Source: Synechococcus sp. HW_metabat.21
GTDB taxonomy: Bacteria > Cyanobacteriota > Cyanobacteriia > PCC-6307 > Cyanobiaceae
Reading direction: 5' to 3'
NCBI GenBank assembly: GCA_018623875.1
Contig: JAAZUZ010000024.1
Coordinates: 1 to 14,780, forward strand
DNA length: 14,780 nt
The notes beneath the pieces were generated by a model. The model was not told the DNA's origin and ran no database searches. It saw nothing but the letters and a program-made list of their open reading frames with translations. Numbering within the stretch: the stretch's first letter is position 1; each line of letters opens with the position of its first letter. Shown here one piece after another: positions 1 through 6,123 of this stretch. The position numbers were made by a program, and so were the translations under genes.

Positions 1-8
1 CCGCTTTA

Positions 9-218
9 GTGTGGGTTTCAGGACAAAACAACGGCATGGGGCCCGACAGCATCAGCCAACAGCCAGGCCAGGACGCCAAGCAGCGCTCGGCCTCCAGCAC
101 GAGCCTCAAGTGGGGCAGCGATGGCGAGCTCTCCCCGGTGGATTTGCAGAAGGTCCTCGAACGGCTGACCAACCCCGATCTCACCCAGTGCGACCTCGAG
201 AGCGAGCACCAGGGGTAG
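9..218 (+). CDS. Small hypothetical protein, possibly cut by the left edge
   Basis: I do not recognise this protein. The frame is open to the window edge, so the true start may lie outside. The first in-window start is GTG at 9 and the first ATG is at 36, which gives 69 or 60 residues. From about base 36 the third codon positions are nearly all G or C (GCC, CTC, CAG, GAC, AGC), as in the confident genes nearby, which argues for real coding. The product is hydrophilic, rich in Ser, Gln and Asp, with a Leu/Glu-rich tail (DLQKVLERLT) that could form one helix. It has no signal peptide or membrane segment. It ends 52 bases before the chosen phoB start on the same strand, so co-transcription with phoB is possible. 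An antisense frame also exists here but continues through phoB and is less credible. Confidence 0.4.
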   Translation: MWVSGQNNGMGPDSISQQPGQDAKQRSASSTSLKWGSDGELSPVDLQKVLERLTNPDLTQCDLESEHQG

Positions 219-233
219 CCACTCCCGCGGTGT

Positions 234-256
234 GTTCTGGGCGACAAGCCCAGAAC
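234..256 (+). promoter_or_regulatory. Hairpin in the phoB leader
   Basis: A perfect 9-bp inverted repeat, GTTCTGGGC at 234-242 and GCCCAGAAC at 248-256, is separated by the loop GACAA. It lies between the upstream small ORF and the phoB start at 271. No T-run follows, so it is not a standard Rho-independent terminator. It could be a weak terminator or attenuator, an RNA-stability element, or a protein site. Its presence also argues against the GTG at 232 as the phoB start. Confidence 0.45.
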
Positions 257-270
257 CAGAGAATGGGCCC

Positions 271-975
271 ATGACCATGCTCTCCTCAGGCACCAGCACC
301 TCTCGCCTGTTGGTGGTCGAAGACGACGACACCATCCGAGAGACGGTCTGCGAGGCCTTGGAGCTTGAAGGCTTCAGCGTCACGCCAGCGACCAACGGCC
401 AAAGCGCCTGGGATCGCCTGAAACGCGAACCGTTTGAGTTGATCGTTCTCGATGTGATGCTCCCGGGCATCAACGGCCTCGATCTCTGCCGCAAATTGAT
501 CGAACTTCCCCAAAGGCCTCTGGTGCTGATGGTGAGCGCCCGGGACACCGAAACCGATCGCGTGCTGGGCCTCGAGCTAGGGGCCGATGACTACCTGGTC
601 AAACCCTTCGGCATCCGCGAATTGGTGGCCCGCTGCCGCGCGCTGCTGCGGCGCCATCAACCCAGTGACCAGCAAGCGAGCGAACTGAAGACGGAGAACT
701 TGAGTCTGTTCCCGGCTGAATGCCGCGTCTGCCTGGACGGGCTCGAGCTCAAGCTCTCCCCTAAGGAGTTCAAGTTGCTCGAGCTCTTCATGCAGAACCC
801 GAAGCGGGTCTGGAGCCGAGAACAATTGATTGAGCAGGTCTGGGGGTTTGACTACATCGGCGACAACAAAACGGTGGATGTCCACATCCGCTGGTTACGA
901 GAAAAGATCGAAGAGGACCCCTCCAAACCCACCAAGCTGGTGACGGTGCGGGGTTTTGGCTATCGCTTCGGATAG
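271..975 (+). CDS. phoB: Phosphate response regulator PhoB
   Basis: This is an OmpR/PhoB-type DNA-binding response regulator of 234 residues, close to the usual 225-235. The receiver domain spans about residues 12-127, with the acidic cluster EDDD (17-20), phosphoacceptor Asp61 (VLDVMLPG), Ser88 (MVSARD) and Lys110 (YLVKPF). A winged helix follows at about 140-234 and ends in the typical TVRGFGYRF. When phosphorylated by PhoR it should bind Pho boxes and recruit RNA polymerase at phosphate-starvation genes; three candidate boxes occur in this window. I chose ATG 271 because the GTG at 232 would add an unconserved tail read through a hairpin. ATG 277 is an alternative. PhoB rather than another OmpR-type regulator is supported by the adjacent phoR, ptrA and pstS. 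The stop lies 3 bases before phoR. Confidence 0.93.
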   Translation: MTMLSSGTSTSRLLVVEDDDTIRETVCEALELEGFSVTPATNGQSAWDRLKREPFELIVLDVMLPGINGLDLCRKLIELPQRPLVLMVSARDTETDRVLGLELGADDYLVKPFGIRELVARCRALLRRHQPSDQQASELKTENLSLFPAECRVCLDGLELKLSPKEFKLLELFMQNPKRVWSREQLIEQVWGFDYIGDNKTVDVHIRWLREKIEEDPSKPTKLVTVRGFGYRFG

Positions 976-978
976 GCG

Positions 979-2118
979 ATGACAGCGGAAACAACCCTGC
1001 AGCTGGCCCTTGGGTTTGGCCTCGGCGCCCTCAGCGCTGCTCTTTGGCGGGGCGGGACACGCAAGCGCGCCATCGTGCCGACGCAGCTGCGACGCCGGCA
1101 ACCCATCCCTGATCTGCAATTACGCGAATGGATCAACGCAGCCCCCCAGGGCTGGCTGGTGCTCGATGGCGCGAACCGGATCGAGATCATGAATGAACGG
1201 GCTGAATCACTCCTGGTGCGGGGAGGTTCTTTGGCGCGGCAGATTTGGCACCTCGACGATCTCGAGCCCAGTGCTGAGCTCTTGCACCTGCTGGAGCTGT
1301 GCCGCAACACCGGTCTGGCCCAACGCGGTGAATGGAGCATTGGCCGCAACGATCTCTCCGTCCGGGTCATGCCCGGGGAACGGAGCTGGCTGGCGCTGCA
1401 GATCGAAGGCAATAACCCGCTGAAGCTGCAACTCAAGAAACAAGAAGAGTGGGTCAGCGATGTGGCCCATGAGCTCAAGACACCGATCACCGCACTGCGG
1501 CTGGTCAGCGAAACCCTCTCGCTGAAGGCCGAAGGTCGCCAAGCGGTGCTGGTGGAGCGGCTGGAGAAAGAGCTGGAGCGACTGCAGAAATTGGTGGGCG
1601 ACCTGCTGGATCTCTCCAGATTGGACAACGCCCTGGCCAGCCGCAGCCGGCCACCGGCAGCCCTCGACCCCAGGGACGTCATCGGCCAGGCCTGGTCCAC
1701 CCTGCAGGAATTGGCGATCCCGCGGAGCATCGACCTCAACGTCGAGCCCGAGCGCGATCAAGCCAGACAGGTCTGCGTTGACCCGGCGCGGCTGCACCAG
1801 GCACTCTTCAACCTGATCGACAACGCCCTGCGCTACAGCCCGGACGGGAACAGCATCGAGCTGAGCATCGAAGAGCGGGACCGCTGGTGCTTGATCGCCG
1901 TACGTGACCACGGACCGGGCTTCAGCGAAACCGATCTCGATCGCCTGTTCGAGCGTTTTTACCGGGGGGACCCCGCGCGGGCCCGAGGTCCCAGAAATGG
2001 CAGCGGTCTTGGCCTCGCGATCGTGCGTCAGATCGCCCTCAGCCAAGGGGGCCTGGTGCGGGCCCGCAACCATCCAGGGGGAGGAGCCGTCGTGGAACTG
2101 CTCCTCCCCAGGGCCTGA
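979..2118 (+). CDS. phoR: Phosphate sensor histidine kinase PhoR
   Basis: This sensor kinase of 379 residues is the partner of PhoB, starting 3 bases after its stop. One short N-terminal hydrophobic segment (about residues 6-24) is followed by Arg-rich sequence, so it is probably anchored once with no large periplasmic domain, as in PhoR proteins that sense through the Pst complex. A PAS-like region covers about 45-145. The dimerisation/phosphotransfer domain has His164 in VAHELKTPITALR. The ATPase domain shows the N box with Asn282 (NLIDNALRYSP), G1 DHGPGF (310-315), the F box FERFYRG and G2 GSGLGL (341-346). All key catalytic residues are present. It ends 3 bases before the stop of convergent ptrA, with no terminator visible between them. 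Confidence 0.92.
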   Translation: MTAETTLQLALGFGLGALSAALWRGGTRKRAIVPTQLRRRQPIPDLQLREWINAAPQGWLVLDGANRIEIMNERAESLLVRGGSLARQIWHLDDLEPSAELLHLLELCRNTGLAQRGEWSIGRNDLSVRVMPGERSWLALQIEGNNPLKLQLKKQEEWVSDVAHELKTPITALRLVSETLSLKAEGRQAVLVERLEKELERLQKLVGDLLDLSRLDNALASRSRPPAALDPRDVIGQAWSTLQELAIPRSIDLNVEPERDQARQVCVDPARLHQALFNLIDNALRYSPDGNSIELSIEERDRWCLIAVRDHGPGFSETDLDRLFERFYRGDPARARGPRNGSGLGLAIVRQIALSQGGLVRARNHPGGGAVVELLLPRA

Positions 2119-2121
2119 CGA

Positions 2122-2751
2122 TCAAGCCACTGTGCTGAGGGGCAGGTTGCTGATCACCAGCTGGCGCTGAGCGCTGAGCTTGAGCCAGCCCTCTTCCCGC
2201 AGCAACCCCAAGACACGAGTCACGGTGACGCGGGTGGTGCTCAAAGCACCGGCAATGTCCTGATGGGTCAAGCGCAGGTTGAGGCGCAAGCCCTCGTCGC
2301 AGGGCTGGCCGTACTCCTCGGCGAGAAGCTCCAGGAAACCGCGAACCCGATCTTCTACGCGGCGCAGTCCGAGCAAGGCAATCAACGCCTCGGACTGACG
2401 GGTGCGGCTGATCAAGGCCAGCATCAAGGTGTTGGCCAAATGCGGGGTTTCCTGAACCTCCTCCATCGGCAGGCAGAGCAAATCGCAATCGCTCAGGGTC
2501 GTGGCCTCGTAGAGGTCGAGGTTGCTGAGGGGTTCGCCGAACGGTTCATTCGGACCGGCGAGGGCCAGAAGAACATCTTCCCCCTGCTCATTCATCGAGC
2601 TCAACTTGACCATGCCCCGCGCCACCAACCAAACGTGGTTGCGCAGCATTGGCACGCGGCTACCGGCGGTCAGGGTGACCAGATCCCGGCGCTGAAAAGT
2701 GTCTTCGAGCATTCCGCGAAGACTCGAGGAACGGCTAGGCGTGAAAACCAT
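2122..2751 (-). CDS. ptrA: Crp/Fnr-family regulator of the PtrA type
   Basis: This is a cytosolic transcription regulator of 209 residues, the usual size for Crp/Fnr proteins. Residues about 20-120 form a cyclic-nucleotide-binding-like beta barrel (GEPLSNLDLYEATTL at the place of the CRP cAMP loop). The Arg-Ser/Thr pair that binds cAMP in CRP is absent, so it probably responds to something else or to its own level. The C-terminal winged helix is at about 155-205, with recognition region LTHQDIAGALSTTRVTVTR. In marine Synechococcus, PtrA is a PhoB-dependent second-tier regulator of phosphate-stress genes, and the position next to phoBR and pstS fits. I chose ATG 2751 because the extension to 2868 reads through a Pho box and looks like non-coding sequence. 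A Pho-box triplet lies 65-93 bases upstream. Confidence 0.85.
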   Translation of the reverse strand: MVFTPSRSSSLRGMLEDTFQRRDLVTLTAGSRVPMLRNHVWLVARGMVKLSSMNEQGEDVLLALAGPNEPFGEPLSNLDLYEATTLSDCDLLCLPMEEVQETPHLANTLMLALISRTRQSEALIALLGLRRVEDRVRGFLELLAEEYGQPCDEGLRLNLRLTHQDIAGALSTTRVTVTRVLGLLREEGWLKLSAQRQLVISNLPLSTVA

Positions 2752-2815
2752 GGAGCGGTGTGCTCGGGCGTCCAGTGGAATGTATGGAGGCCAACCGGAG
2801 CCCCAACAAAGGCTG

Positions 2816-2844
2816 GGTAGCCATTGGGTTAAGCGTCGGTTAGC
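2816..2844 (-). promoter_or_regulatory. Candidate Pho box upstream of ptrA
   Basis: Read on the minus strand, three 7-mers start 11 nt apart: GCTAACC (2844-2838), CTTAACC (2833-2827) and a weaker GGCTACC (2822-2816). This matches the cyanobacterial Pho box pattern of direct repeats close to CTTAACCT with 3-4 nt spacers. It lies 64 nt before the ptrA ATG and implies PhoB control of ptrA. Confidence 0.65.
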
Positions 2845-3394
2845 CCCAGCAAGCGTTGAGACAGGCACCGATGTGGTTTGGCGGTGCGCGTCAACTGAGC
2901 GCCTCCGGTGTGTGCCGAGCCATCAAAAAGAGACGCACGTGCGTCGTACCAGGCTCCTGAAGTTGATCGCTCCAGCGCGCATCGCAGTCGTCCACTTCAG
3001 ACACAAGGGGACGAACGATTCAGTTGCTGCGATTCTGGTCGCCTAGGCGGCGGTGCCGAGCTGGGATCGAGCAGAAGGGGAATGGCGATTGACTTGGCTC
3101 CTAAACATCAGCCCTAACCACAACCAAACCCAATACCAATAAGCCGGCAAGAGGAAGGATTAAAGATATTGAAACAATGAAGAGGTTCGACCGAGGACTG
3201 ATCCGCCATGCTGTGGATCATGATCACTGCGGCAAAACAGAAGCCCTGAATCAAAAGACAAAGAAGCGATGAACGAAGCAAGTCCACACTATTGAACACA
3301 CCGATCAGACCATTCAAGCGAAACCCACAGGTATCAAGGAACACCCCACATGCGAACCAATCCCAATACATTTAGATCACACTGAAGGCCAACA
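2845..3394. other. Long intergenic stretch without a confident gene
   Basis: Apart from the palindrome at 2932-2945 I see no feature I would defend here. From about 3115 to 3390 the composition becomes clearly more AT-rich than the rest of the window (for example runs around 3160-3180 and 3240-3260). Several short open frames exist on both strands, including an 85-codon frame on the minus strand at 3114-3371, but their codon use is unlike the neighbours. A small RNA or the remnant of a decayed gene is possible. Confidence 0.4.
2932..2945. promoter_or_regulatory. 14-bp perfect palindrome
   Basis: GACGCACGTGCGTC reads identically on both strands. It lies 180 bp upstream of the ptrA start in sequence with no confident gene. 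It could be the binding site of a dimeric regulator. It does not resemble the TGTGA-N6-TCACA site of CRP. No function is known from the sequence. Confidence 0.35.
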
Positions 3395-3541
3395 TTGCTG
3401 GTCACCACACCGTTCGGATCCATCAGCTTCGTACCCGGCTGCGGATGGGTGAATGGCGCCAACCAGAGCGATCAAGCGAGGAAGGGCAAGAAGCGAAAAA
3501 CCGACCAAGACGACAAGTCTCAAACTGTGGACAAGGGTTAA
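3395..3541 (+). CDS. Possible small protein of 48 residues
   Basis: I do not recognise this sequence. A frame from TTG 3395 to TAA 3539-3541 encodes an N-terminal half with a conserved-looking core, SISFVPGCGWVNGANQ, and a charged tail rich in Lys, Asp and Gln (KGKKRKTDQDDKSQT). Codons return here to the GC-ending pattern of the window after the AT-rich stretch. The stop lies 11 bases before a strong hairpin terminator, which is what a real transcript end would look like. Against it: no ATG start and no clear ribosome binding site. An in-frame UGA at 3383-3385 separates it from an ATG at 3350. It may be the 3' remnant of an older gene, or the region may be a non-coding RNA. Confidence 0.3.
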   Translation: MLVTTPFGSISFVPGCGWVNGANQSDQARKGKKRKTDQDDKSQTVDKG

Positions 3542-3552
3542 CGGCCTCCAAC

Positions 3553-3582
3553 AAAAAAGCCCCCCTGAGGGGTGGCTTTTTT
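3553..3582. terminator. Bidirectional Rho-independent terminator
   Basis: AAAAAAGCC at 3553-3561 pairs with GGCTTTTTT at 3574-3582. An inner CCCC/GGGG stem closes on a TGA loop, with T3573 bulged. There is a six-T run on both strands. On the plus strand it would end a transcript from the 3395-3541 region; on the minus strand it would back up the pstS terminator. Confidence 0.8.
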
Positions 3583-3602
3583 GACTCACTTCATCTCGCA
3601 TG

Positions 3603-3630
3603 AAAAAAGGGCAGGGGATTAACCCTGCCC
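3603..3630 (-). terminator. pstS Rho-independent terminator
   Basis: A perfect 8-bp stem, GGGCAGGG (3609-3616) and CCCTGCCC (3623-3630), has a 6-nt loop. On the minus strand it is followed by six Ts (3608-3603). It begins 24 nt after the pstS stop. Confidence 0.9.
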
Positions 3631-3653
3631 TACCAATCCGTCATCCCGAAGGA

Positions 3654-4634
3654 TTACTGGCCGATCTTGTTCACAGCAGCGCGAGCTTTCGAGAGGATCG
3701 CGCCCTTGAGGGGAACGAAACCGAGCTTGTCAGCCTTGGCCTGAGCCTGATCGCTCAGCATGTAGTTGAAGGTCTCCTTGATGGTGTCGGTATAGGCACC
3801 ATTGCCTTTGGCATAGGCCAAGGCCCAGGTCAGGGTCGCGATGGGATAGGCACCCTTTGCGGTGGGGTTGGGGTTTGAGCCAGCCAGGTTCTGATCGAGC
3901 TTGATGCCATTCAGAGCTTTCGCACCGGAGGCGAAGCTGGGCTTGATGAACTCACCGGACTTGTTCTGGAGTGCAGCAGCCTTGACTGCACCACGGATAT
4001 AGGACTGGTTGACGTAACCAATCGCACCCTGCTTGTTCCGAATGACGCCAGCGACACCGGAGTTGCCTTTGGCACCGACGGCGTTCGCACCAGGCCAACG
4101 CACGGACTTACCAGCGCCCAGGGTCCACTCAGGAGAGAAGGCCGCCAACGACTGGGTGAACGCTTTGGTGGTCCCGGAACCGTCCGAGCGGTGCACCCAG
4201 GTGATGGAACCAGCGGAGCAGCCCAGGTCCTTCCAGTTGGTGATCTTGCCGATCGCCACTTGGACGGCTTGCTTTTGGGTCAGCTTGAGGTCACACCCGG
4301 GCTTGTTGTAAGCGAAGGCGATGGTGCCGCCCACCATGGGGATCTGCACCAGACCACGGGTCACCTTGGCGATGTCTTTCGCCTTCATCGGATCGTCAGA
4401 GGCCGCGAAGTTGACGGTCTGGTCGATGAAAGCCTTGCGGCCGGAGCCGGAGCCAACGGCTTGGTAGTTGACCTGGGGGCCACCAGCCTTGGCCAGGTCA
4501 GCGAACCAACGCTGATAGATCTTGGCGGGGAAGGTTGCGCCTGCAGCACTGAGGCGGTCTGCGGCCGAGGCGGACATGCCAGTGCCGACGGCCAGCAGGG
4601 AGCCGATCAGTAGGGCCTTCTTCGCGAAGGTCAT
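3654..4634 (-). CDS. pstS: Phosphate-binding periplasmic protein PstS
   Basis: This is the solute-binding subunit of the PstSCAB high-affinity phosphate importer, exported to the periplasm. The 326-residue product begins with a Sec signal peptide (MTFAKKALLIGSLL, likely cut after ASA at about 24). Phosphate-binding signatures are AAGATFP (30-36), GSGSGRKAF (61-69), the Ser79-Asp80-Asp81 region and HRSDGSGTT (148-156). Cys114 and Cys139 could form a disulfide. I chose ATG 4634 because it gives a clean signal peptide; ATG 4661 and ATG 4688 would add a polar leader. The purine-rich GGAAAGGAA (4651-4659) sits 16 nt upstream, rather far for a ribosome site. pstCAB are not in the window, as is common for extra pstS copies in picocyanobacteria. 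A Pho box precedes it and a terminator follows. Such proteins discriminate against arsenate but leak some in. Confidence 0.93.
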   Translation of the reverse strand: MTFAKKALLIGSLLAVGTGMSASAADRLSAAGATFPAKIYQRWFADLAKAGGPQVNYQAVGSGSGRKAFIDQTVNFAASDDPMKAKDIAKVTRGLVQIPMVGGTIAFAYNKPGCDLKLTQKQAVQVAIGKITNWKDLGCSAGSITWVHRSDGSGTTKAFTQSLAAFSPEWTLGAGKSVRWPGANAVGAKGNSGVAGVIRNKQGAIGYVNQSYIRGAVKAAALQNKSGEFIKPSFASGAKALNGIKLDQNLAGSNPNPTAKGAYPIATLTWALAYAKGNGAYTDTIKETFNYMLSDQAQAKADKLGFVPLKGAILSKARAAVNKIGQ

Positions 4635-4685
4635 GGATAAAACCGTTGGGTTCCTTTCCATCAACGCAATGCGCGCTCCGGCCCG

Positions 4686-4714
4686 CATTAGGAGCGGGTT
4701 AAGGCTGCATAAAC
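4686..4714 (-). promoter_or_regulatory. Candidate Pho box upstream of pstS
   Basis: On the minus strand, GTTTATG (4714-4708), CTTAACC (4703-4697) and CCTAATG (4692-4686) start 11 nt apart. The central repeat is a perfect core and the flanks are partial matches. The element ends 51 nt before the pstS ATG and begins 10 nt beyond the arsR stop. Confidence 0.65.
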
Positions 4715-4724
4715 ATTGCGTGAA

Positions 4725-5036
4725 TCAGCAACAGGACTGGGCTTTGGGGAGCTCAGATGTCTGCAAACGCTCAAGCCAACTGCCCAACTGGGCGATGGCC
4801 TCTGGCCGCAGGCGGTAGTAGACCCAGCGCCCTTGAACGCGGGAGTCCAGCAGGCCCGCCTCCCGCATCACCTTGAGGTGAAAGGAGAGCTTGGACTGGG
4901 CCAGACCCATCTGCTCGGTGAGCTCACAGACGCAGCGCTCTCCCGCCGCCAGGGCCAGCACCACCTCCAGGCGCCGGGGGTCCGCCAAGGCCTTGAACAG
5001 GGGACAGAGCGCTTGAGCGGTCGTGGCTGGGGTCAT
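4725..5036 (-). CDS. arsR: ArsR/SmtB-family arsenic-responsive repressor
   Basis: This small winged-helix repressor has 103 residues. The fold runs from about 12 to 95, with the DNA-recognition helix around QMGLAQSKLSFHLKVMREAGL and the wing at VQGRWVYYRL. The ERCVCEL sequence (Cys34 and Cys36 by my count) matches the CVC arsenite-binding motif of the classic ArsR branch. An extra C-terminal Cys pair (SCC) resembles the tails that supply a third thiolate in some ArsR proteins. Arsenite binding should release it from DNA. It is transcribed away from gap, and two copies of the cyanobacterial ArsR operator lie in the 82-bp gap between them, so it probably represses both directions. As a minus-strand gene it lies upstream of pstS, whose Pho box starts just past its stop. 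No terminator is visible between arsR and pstS, so read-through is possible. Confidence 0.9.
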   Translation of the reverse strand: MTPATTAQALCPLFKALADPRRLEVVLALAAGERCVCELTEQMGLAQSKLSFHLKVMREAGLLDSRVQGRWVYYRLRPEAIAQLGSWLERLQTSELPKAQSCC

Positions 5037-5049
5037 GGCTCAGGCCGCG

Positions 5050-5078
5050 CCTAACCAGACCTTAACCAATCAAGAAAC
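5050..5078 (+). promoter_or_regulatory. Candidate Pho box upstream of gap-arsJ
   Basis: CCTAACC (5050-5056) and a perfect CTTAACC (5061-5067) start 11 nt apart. A degenerate AAGAAAC follows at 5072-5078 in the same register. Orientation is towards gap, whose ATG is 40 nt downstream of the triplet. The third repeat overlaps the first ArsR operator. Confidence 0.65.
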
Positions 5079-5084
5079 CTTGAT
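5069..5084. promoter_or_regulatory. ArsR operator 1
   Basis: ATCAA-N6-TTGAT, with N6 = GAAACC, is an exact match to the operator described for Synechocystis ArsR. The hyphenated palindrome is even one base longer on each side of the spacer (ATCAAG/CTTGAT). Confidence 0.8.
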
Positions 5085-5086
5085 AC

Positions 5087-5102
5087 ATCAAGATTGATTG
5101 AT
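5087..5102. promoter_or_regulatory. ArsR operator 2
   Basis: A second exact ATCAA-N6-TTGAT (N6 = GATTGA) lies 18 bp from the first, centre to centre. Its right arm is part of a four-fold ATTG repeat (5093-5108), so further TTGAT half-sites occur at 5094 and 5102. Confidence 0.75.
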
Positions 5103-5118
5103 TGATTGAGCGCGGCGC

Positions 5119-6123
5119 ATGCGGATTGGCATCAACGGCTTCGGGCGAATCGGACGGCTGGTCTGCCGCGCCCTCTGGGGACGGCCCGGCATCGAGATCG
5201 TTCTGATCAACGACAACCAGGCCACCGCTGAATCCGCCGCCCACCTGCTCTGCTTCGATTCCGTCCATGGACGCTGGGAGCGTCAGGCGGAAGCGACCAG
5301 CGAATCCGAACTGCTGATCGACGGGCAACGCCTGGGCTTCAGCCGCTACGCCGCCCCCACCGAGGTGGCCTGGGCGGCCGCCGGGGTGGAGATGGTGCTC
5401 GAGTGCAGTGGGCGCTTCAAGACCACGGAGACGCTCGAGCCCTACTTCAGCCAGGCCGGGATCAAGCGTGTGGTGGTGGGCTGCCCGGTCAAGGGAGCCC
5501 TGAACGTCGTCTACGGAATCAACCACCATCTCTTCGACCCAAGCGAACACCGGCTTCTGACGGCGGCGTCCTGCACCACCAACTGCCTGGCTCCGATCGT
5601 GAAGGTGATCCACGAGCAGTTCGGCATTCGGCACGGCTCGATCACGACCCTCCACGACGTCACCAACACCCAGGTCGTCGTTGATGCCTTCAAGAGCGAC
5701 CTGCGGCGCTCACGCTCCTGCCTGCAATCGCTGATCCCGACAACCACCGGTTCGGCTAAGGCGATCGCGATGATCTTCCCGGAACTCGAGGGCAAGCTGA
5801 ACGGCCATGCCGTGCGCATTCCCCTGCTGAACGCCTCCTTGACCGACGCGGTCTTTGAGCTGGAGCGAACCACCAGCACCGAAGCGGTCAACCAAGCCTT
5901 CCAAGAGGCCTCCCAAGGGGCGCTCCAAGGCATCCTCGGCTACGAAACCCGGCCTCTGGTCTCGGTCGATTACGTCAACGACAACCGCAGCGTGGTCGTC
6001 GATGCCCTCTCCACAATGGTGGTCGATGGCACCCAACTCAAGGTCTACGGCTGGTACGACAACGAGTGGGGCTACAGCTGCCGAATGGCCGATCTCGTCT
6101 GCCATGTGATCAAGCAGGGATGA
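5119..6123 (+). CDS. gap: ArsJ-associated glyceraldehyde-3-phosphate dehydrogenase
   Basis: This cytosolic NAD-type GAPDH of 334 residues has the usual length. It shows the Rossmann motif GINGFGRIG (4-12), Asp32 (INDNQ) favouring NAD, catalytic Cys152 in SCTTNCLAP, His179, and the C-terminal YDNEWGYSCR. Several positions differ from housekeeping enzymes: TTLHDVTNTQ instead of TTVHSYTxDQ, and RIPLLNAS instead of RVPTPNVS. Similar changes are seen in the GAPDH branch linked to arsJ. In that system the enzyme uses arsenate in place of phosphate to make 1-arseno-3-phosphoglycerate, which ArsJ exports. The stop overlaps arsJ by 4 bases (ATGA), so translation is probably coupled. The promoter carries a Pho box and two ArsR sites. 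The start ATG 5119 gives the canonical N-terminus; no strong ribosome site is seen. A role in central carbon flow is less likely given the context. Confidence 0.9.
   Translation: MRIGINGFGRIGRLVCRALWGRPGIEIVLINDNQATAESAAHLLCFDSVHGRWERQAEATSESELLIDGQRLGFSRYAAPTEVAWAAAGVEMVLECSGRFKTTETLEPYFSQAGIKRVVVGCPVKGALNVVYGINHHLFDPSEHRLLTAASCTTNCLAPIVKVIHEQFGIRHGSITTLHDVTNTQVVVDAFKSDLRRSRSCLQSLIPTTTGSAKAIAMIFPELEGKLNGHAVRIPLLNASLTDAVFELERTTSTEAVNQAFQEASQGALQGILGYETRPLVSVDYVNDNRSVVVDALSTMVVDGTQLKVYGWYDNEWGYSCRMADLVCHVIKQG

Noticed and set aside
18..548. 176-codon open frame on the minus strand
   Set aside because: It runs antisense through the phoB receiver domain and has low-complexity Arg/Ser-rich sequence typical of shadow frames in GC-rich DNA.
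3101..3190. Minus-strand frame with a membrane-like stretch (LILPLAGLLVLGLVVVRADV)
   Set aside because: It has no ATG, GTG or suitably placed TTG start after the preceding stop; most likely chance in T-rich sequence.
3114..3371. 85-codon minus-strand frame encoding a hydrophobic, Cys-rich peptide
   Set aside because: Codon use is unlike the neighbours, there is no ribosome site, and the hydrophobicity follows from the T-rich strand.
3350..3541. Possible selenoprotein by read-through of UGA 3383-3385, prompted by selD in the window
   Set aside because: No selA, selB or tRNA-Sec is visible and no convincing SECIS was seen after the UGA; selD alone is explained by tRNA selenouridine.
3377..3601. 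74-codon minus-strand frame
   Set aside because: It reads straight through the strong terminator hairpin at 3553-3582.
5093..5108. Four-fold ATTG tandem repeat as a phase-variation tract
   Set aside because: It is short and non-coding, and it is better explained as overlapping TTGAT half-sites of the ArsR operator.
5761..5768. GCGATCGC (HIP1) element
   Set aside because: I noticed only this copy, inside the gap coding region; it says little beyond a cyanobacterial background.
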